Shown in pieces: positions 23,901 through 31,830 of a stretch of DNA of 64,000 bases. The notes under the pieces were generated by a model that ran no database searches, had not been told where the DNA came from, and saw only the letters and a list, made by a program, of their open reading frames with translations. The number at the start of each line of letters is the position of its first letter. Position 1 is the stretch's first letter. The DNA is from Coenobita brevimanus (lineage: Eukaryota; Arthropoda; Malacostraca; Decapoda; Coenobitidae). Made by a program: the position numbers and the translations under genes. Location: NCBI GenBank assembly GCA_032717465.1, contig CM064653.1:39772055-39836054 (forward strand). The letters are read 5' to 3'.

Positions 23901-26900
23901 TGTTTTGTATCATGGTCATCATGGAACATTTACCTTTCTTCCATGAGTCAATACTTTCCACTTCCCTAACACACTTAATTCTCTATTACTACAGTACAAT
24001 CGGTTGCCTTCCACAGTGGTGCAGATGCATCCAGATGGAGGACCTGACCAGAAGCACAAACATCCCTATATCCTGCCCCCCCACCCCCAACCTCTCAATA
24101 GGAGGATGGTAGGCTGTAGTGTTAGTTTCCTGTGGTTCGCTGGATTCAAGTAAAATTGAGCCTGGAGCTACTCAACTACTATAGCTTCCACTTCTACTAC
24201 TGCACTACAGTCCACAAACTCAATTTTATTAACTTAGGAGGGACAGTACTAGATACAGCCTTCACTAACGTTTGTTATGCAAGAATTGTTTCCTTAAAAA
24301 AAAAAAATAAATAAAAAAAATAAATCAAACTTTAAACTTGATCATACTATAATTCTGCATAAATTTTACAATATGAAACATGTGGCAACACTGTACTGCC
24401 TTCAAGGTGAAGCATGAAATGCAAAATGGCTTAGTTACAGCTGGTTAAAAATGCTTTACACACCATTAAAACCATGATTAAACGAAAGTGAGTGTGGTTG
24501 CTTTCTCCTGACTTTCTAACTGTATCCCAGTGGAACAGGTAACAGCATGTACAGTATAAGAAATAACTTTGATAGCAGTGTGTGTCCTTTTAGATTATTC
24601 TTTTAACACCTTCAAAAGAGTGATGTAGTGTTACTTTTATTTATGCTACCTCCAGATGTTTCTGTTTGCTTTGAAAAAACTATCAGTATAGTCGTAACAT
24701 GTTTAAAAACATTAACCCTTTCACAACCTGGCTTTTCTAATCTGAATAAAACTGTCTGAAGGTAGCAAATATTTAAAGCAGGTCATCAGATTGATGGAGA
24801 TAATGATTCACATTCCATATGACTGGAGATTTCAGATTTCATATAACTTCTTGATCATCATCTGATTCTGCACATAAAATTTCAAAATCCTTGTACTGTA
24901 TATCATTCAGTACTGAAGTGTATGACTACACAGTACTCTTTTCACCTAAACTTGGCCCAGATTTTCATCCCTTTGAAGCTTATTTTGTGGAGCTCGGTGG
25001 AAGAAAAATCAATTTCAGTTATACATCCTCTTCACAGCATTTCTCCATGACTAGCATCATATTCTAATGTTAATCATTAGTTGCAGCTCAACACTGATGA
25101 TGGAGAGATGGCAATTTTTGGCCCAGTTAGAGTAATGGAGTATAGTATACAACACAATTTTATGGTGTAATATGACAATTAAACCACCACGAAAGAGGTA
25201 CTAGGAAGCCTTCTATGCCGTCCAAAATACAGCCCACATGTACCTACCTATTGGTGCCCAGTCATCAAAGAGCTGTGACTTGTTTGCACAGGCATTTTGA
25301 GCTTTTTTCTGATTTCCACCAACAGTCAAAAATTTGTCATCATTCAAAAGCAATTCAAGTCTTGAAACATCTTTTTTATGTTGGGCTTGCAAACTTCGAA
25401 TTGCTTTCCTGAAAATGAGAGAAAAACTTTACACCTGCAGTAAAAAATACAGTAAAGAATTACAGGTATTACAGTATATCATATGACAAACACAAGAAAT
25501 AGTTGTTCCTTGCTCATGAGATAAGTGGAACGAATTACAATACGAACTGTTGTTGTGGGTGCCCCTTCAGCCTCCTCCCACTCATACCCAACTGCATTGG
25601 CAAGTGTCATAGTCTATCACAGTAAGCCGCATGGTAAAACATTACGTAATCACTATCCAAACAATGTACAGTAGTATGGTCAGTTGTACAGGATCAAAAG
25701 AAATGAACAGAAATACGAGGTCTGTTAAGAAATTATCCAACCTAATGCTGAGCTAGGACAACGATCCCCCTCAAAGTAGGCCCCTTCTGACTTCACACAC
25801 ATAGCCCAATATGCTTTCCACTGCCTGAAATATTTTTCAAAGTTGGTTTTCACTATCTCCTGCAAGTGCTTCATTGCGTCCACTATGATCTCTTCTCTCA
25901 GATGAACACTGCTCAAGACATGCTGAAGTGTGCAAATCATGATCCATACCTTCTGAAGACCGTCATCGCTGGAGATATGACTGGGGTGTACAGGTACGAC
26001 CCAGAAACCAAAGCAAAGTCGTCCAAGTGGAAGCATGCAGGGCCACCTCTGGGGGGGGGGGGGAAGCACGACAGGTCCAGCAGCAAAGTGAAATGCACTC
26101 ACATGTTGACAGTTTTTTTGACTGCCATGGTGTTGTGCATCACAAACATGCACCAGACAGTCAGACTGTAAACAAACACTACTCCCTTGACATTATCCAT
26201 CATCTCCATGATGCAGTTCATCAAAAGAGACCAGACCATTAGAAAGCAGCAGGTTCGAAGCAGCATCAACCTACAGCTGTTCAAGTCCAACTGTTACAGA
26301 TTTTTTATGAATGGAGGACACCAGTTTCTGGTGTATGGATTATTATTTTTTTATTCATTTGTTTTTTCTTCCTCTGTTTTGTTATTAAAAAAAAGAAAAA
26401 AAAAAAAAAAAGAAAAAAAAAAAAAAAAAAGCCCCTGTCCATTCTTCTCAACCGATTCTGGAATTTTTGGCCAAGCACAACATCTCGCAGGTCCAGCAGC
26501 CTCCCCACTCACCAGACATGGCTCCATGCAACTTTTGGTTATTCCCCATGCTCAAAACTCCACTGAAGGGTTCCCGATTTGAAACAAAAGGTGAGATCAC
26601 GATGAATGTGATGAAGCACCTGCAGGAGATACCGAAAACCGACTCTGAAAATTGCTTCAAGCAGTGGAAAGAACACCAGGCTACGTGTGTCAAGTCAGAA
26701 GAGGCCTACTTTGAGGGGGATAAGCGTTCTAGCTAAACAGAGTAGCTATTTATTTTTTCAGAGACTATGATTGGATACTTTCTGAACAGACCTCTTAAGC
26801 AAAAAGTTCAGAAAGAATAGTCAGTGAGAAGGATTAGTGGATCCTCCACTCAGCTCTAATGTATATAGGAAAGGGCAAGAAGAAGGCTGTGGATATAACA

Positions 26901-29900
26901 CCATATCTGCTAGCTGACCAGCTGAAACTGCCAGAACCTGGATGAGTAGAGCTGAACCTGTACATGTGCAGGCTGTGACTTTACAGTACCTTTGTTCACA
27001 AGTGAAGGTTACCAAAGCTACTGTGATACGGTACCTAAAGTACCTGAGTGTTGAGGGCTGTATACAGTAAATCCTCGTTTTTCGCAGCTTGGATGTTCCG
27101 CCAAAACCGCGTGAAACGCGAAACGTTGAAGTGTGAAGTTATGAATCAATGGGAAAAATAGAGAAGCGTTCCAGTGGGACATGTACCTACCCTATCAGAA
27201 ATTACTATAACACCAAACAGGCCCCACCCAAAATTAAATGAAGAGTATTTACCAGTGCTAAAACAGCATAACACAATAAACATGTACCTGAAAAGAATAT
27301 AAAACTGTTATCAAAAGCTGCAACACCAAAAATCCTTACCAGAAATAAAGTGAAGACTGGCTTGAGTGGCAGGTGAAGGTGTGTTAAGGGTGGATGGGCT
27401 AGTTCCCTGTGTTACTAACCAAGGAAAAACTGCCACTTTTCACCAAATTATTTAATTTCCGACATCAAAGTCAGTTAACTAAACCCCGGTCATTTTATGT
27501 GCCATCTTTGTCACTAAAAGGGAGAAATTATAACAACATTATTTTACTCACAGCTACAAGGAAGAGAAGCCGTAATATACAGTATTCAAACAGAATAAAA
27601 AATTGGTGGGCTGAGTCTACCATCTCTGTATTGGGATGGTTATTAACCCCTACACCGCGGGCATGTTTACCGATGTTTTGCGAGTGCCGCGGGGTTATTC
27701 GGGCTCCGACAGACTCTCAAAAAATATTTGCCAAAAATCAGTTATTAGTCCTAGAATATTAAAATTATATATGCTTATGGCACATACCTTCAGCTTTCTC
27801 CTGGAATGTTTGTTGAGCCTTCGTCAGTTACCGTAGGACTTGTGGAGACCTCTGAAGTTGGGTAACGAAGTCTCCACTTTACACTTCCCGACAACCCGTA
27901 ATATGATTACTGCAGCCAGATATTAACACTATAAACACTACTCTATGATTTTCAAGTAGTTTGGGATCCATACTCCAAAAAAAAAAACCCACTGTGAAAG
28001 CAATGAAAATTATGAGCACGTCTGACCGCCGCACTTGCGCTAGTTCGCTCTTGGTACTCTGTCATTTATTATTCATAAAACCCCTCACACTTTATATTTC
28101 TATTACTATATAACACTTATATATATCTACAGTCTTTATCCATAAGTATCCTTCAGTAGTATTAGTTTATTGTCACTGTAGGGATTCAATTTCTTTCAGT
28201 AAAATACGTAGCATTCACTTTCTCGTCCTGTATACTGGCATTGAGAGTGAATGTCACTTTCATCTTCACTCTCATAACTCATAGTATTCAGACATGCTAT
28301 AGTGAAACTTTCACTTTCATTACTCCTAGGGTATATACTCGTATTCTTATAATACTACTCATTTACATTTCTATTTACGTTCTCTATTTTATTTACGTTA
28401 TTTACATTTCTATTTTATTTACACTGTGTTATGCACTGTCACTTGAAGTAACTTATAAAACTATTTTCCATTGTTCACGTATATTTACATTCATTACTTT
28501 CACTTGCTGTTTACACATTATTTACAATTCCACTTGCACTGTTTTACTCAATAGAAAGATCGTAGTCACTCTTTTATCAATTGTCAGCCCTTTACCTCTT
28601 TCCACACGAGGTTTAGTAGGTGGTAAAGGTCACAGGGCCCTTTGCATAGGGGTGAAAAGAGGCCCTGAAGTCAGCAAGAGGATGAGCCGTACCTCCTCTT
28701 CGGAAGATGAGAGAGAACTGATAAAGGAGGGCCGGCCCGGGTTGAGGCCTACTTAGGGGTTATTCAGTATTACCAACGTAGCTCTTGAAACAGCTATGTA
28801 TTTCACTGAAATGATTGGCAGGAAATCTAGACAATACATTATAAATTAGGTAGTTCCAGGTAAATGTAAATATCACTTAGGCTTCTCCCTTCCCTCCTTA
28901 TATGTATATTTATTACGAAAATAGATTATATGGCATATTTCAAGGGGAAAAAAACAGCGAAAATTAGCGAACGAGTGCACGTGAGGTGTTGTCAGGTGAT
29001 AATTAGCCAATTCCAGGTGTATGGCACTCTCACTTACCTTATTTCTTTCTTGTATATATTATTTGGTATAAGAATAGGGCATAGGGCTTATTTCAATGGA
29101 TGAAATCAGTGAAAAATTCCAGGGAAGATTTACTTAGCGTAGCACGGCCGGGCAAGCGAGAGGATAGTGTAATGGAGGGGGGGTAGGGAGGGGAGTCAAG
29201 AACAGGGAGATATGGCTAAATTGTCAACAATGGATGGGAGTACAGATGAGATTAGGAGTGCTGACTAGTGTTGGACATTGGCAGTACTGATAGATGATAC
29301 AAGCCCCCACTTGGAAGCCCAGATGAATTCAAAATAACACAGAATCACAAAAGCAACGCCCCGCGGTATGATCCCTTGCTCCCAAGCATCACGAAAGTGA
29401 CGCCCCGCGGTTAAGGGGTTAATCTTTCCTTCCTTAAATATCCATAAGCTTTATTTTACATCCATTTCAGGTATTTGTCCATCAAAACAAAAATAAATAG
29501 TGTTACAAGAAACATGTAACGATTCTTTGTTAAGAAATAGTAGCACGACATGGCTGAAGATCGTATGTTATGATCACAATAACAAACTCACGTGTGTCTA
29601 CTGCCCAGCTGGACCTGCTGTGTATTCACGACACAGTTGAAGATCATATGTTACGATCATAAACAATAACAAACTCATGGGTGTCTACTGCCCCACTGGA
29701 CCTGCTGTATAAAGTTCATGGAAAACTGTTGCTAGACTGACCATCGAATTGTGAGACAACTTGGAAACTTTTTTCTTGTGTGAAAAACAAGGCGTCGAAG
29801 TAAAATGCGTCCAAATACGAGGACTTACTGTATAAAGTGATTAAAATATAATACAATGCACCAGATGGTATAACCACTCAGTATCTCTGGTGACTGATGA

Positions 29901-30927
29901 ACAGGATGGCTTCTGGAGTGGCAGGGATATGATATCTCCCTCTGTCTATGCAAGTGGGTAATAGGCTGAATGACACCGTCTGGATGATTTCCCTACTTTG
30001 CCCAAGATGTGGCTAGGGTTCTTCTACCATGTAAACACTGCTAGTGATACAGGGTGGTCTACTACAGCTTAAATGATCTGAACTACCATACTACACCTCA
30101 GCCTTGGGCCCTTCTGGGCCCGAAAGGTGTAGTATAGATTGGGTGTCATTGTATTTTTTTATTCCATCCATCCATCCATTCATCACCCAATCCTATGTTG
30201 CCCCATGAGGAGTGCAGGAGCCCGGGGCTAGGCAGGTTGGTCCTGACATTAAAGATGAGAATAAAAATTTATTCCTTTTTCATTATTTTACTTAAATGTT
30301 CTTGCCATTTAGTCAGATGAACCTTGAAAAGGAAATAATAATACAGTAAAACCTCTACAATTCGGCATCCTTCAAGTCGCAAACTTCTACAACTCAGGAA
30401 GGCTCCAAAATATTCATTTAAAAAATCAAAATTCAAAAATTCCCAAAAATGCACACGTGAGAGGAAGAGAGTTGGCAAAAATCCCCACAACTCGGTAAGG
30501 TGCCGAGTTGTACAGTAATGTTTAAGTGTTTAGTGATTAGTTCCCCAGTGTAGTAGAAGTCATAAATACATTACAGTATGGCCTTTATAGTGTTAATTGT
30601 GCTTTACATAGTGTACAGTGTCATGTACAGTACAGTAAAGATGTGCCCAAAAGTGATCTTGAGCCCCCCTAACACCTCCAAAAACTACCAAAAGTCCTCC
30701 TCCATGCCTGGAATACACCCAACAACTGCGTGGAATCATGGTAAGGCAGCTTTTACTGTTTATTGTAAAAACGTTTAATTTTTTCTATTTTTTTCCACTT
30801 TTTCCTTTTTTGTGTGTGTGTGTGTGCTGGGGAGGAACTTAAAGTTCATCCCTACAACTCAGCAAATAGGCTAACTCGGCAAGGCTTGCACATGTATTAT
30901 GCTGAATTGTAGAGGTTTTATTGTAAA

Positions 30928-30973
<46 letters not shown>

Positions 30974-31782
30974 GGTAGGTGGTGGCTACCATCATCCACT
31001 CACTTGATGTAGTGCTGCCTACTTCTTCCTTAGCCTTTATCATTCTTTTTCTGTGCCTGCCCTCCTCTCTTCCTATTTCTCCCATCTTTCCTGTCACTAC
31101 TTAATGCTTTTCTTTCCGTTACAGGTGGCTTTACATTGGATGACAAGCCAAATGGTTTCCTGTAAGCCAAGAAACCATTTACAATGGTGGGTGGTAACCA
31201 TATAACCAAACTATACGTGCTCCCTACATGTCAAGTGGGTTGGTGGAGGGTTAGTGCCCCTCCATGTAAAACAAATAACTCAGAGTCAAATGGCCACCCC
31301 ATATGGGATTATGGTGTCTGGCAATAGATAGATAATGTGGTTGGTGGTGACACTCACCATCCACTCACTCAATGTAGTGCTGCTCTTAGGTGTCTGTCCT
31401 TTCCTTCCTTCCTTCTTTCCATCCTTCCTCTTCTATTTTTCTTTCCTCCTCCTTCTGTCTATGGGCGACTCGACACTAAGTGACAAGCCAAAAGGTTTCC
31501 TGTACACCAGGAAACCATTTACTACACTGGGTGGTAACCATATAACCAAATTATGGCGCCTGGTGGTTTAGTGGGCAACTGAGGCGCTCCAATCAGATTG
31601 AGCCTGAGCAGGTTTATATCCATGGGATGGTTGGAGTTTCCTGTTCACATAATGCCACTCAGAGATGAGTGAGGCTTGTCATTCTCATCCTAAGTGTCAA
31701 GATCAACTTGCCTAGCCCCGAGCTCCTATGCTCCTCAAGGAGCAACACTGGATTAGAGTGAATGAATGAATGAATGATGACG

Positions 31783-31830
<48 letters not shown>

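Noticed and set aside
28241..28360. Additional host gene exon in TRMO intron 1
   Set aside because: No acceptor/donor pair in phase and no similarity to TRMO. Explained by the nested transposon.
28241..28600. Membrane protein gene (hydrophobic N-terminal part of a 171-codon frame)
   Set aside because: AT-rich low-complexity DNA inside a TTAA element. Only the last 25 codons look coding-like.
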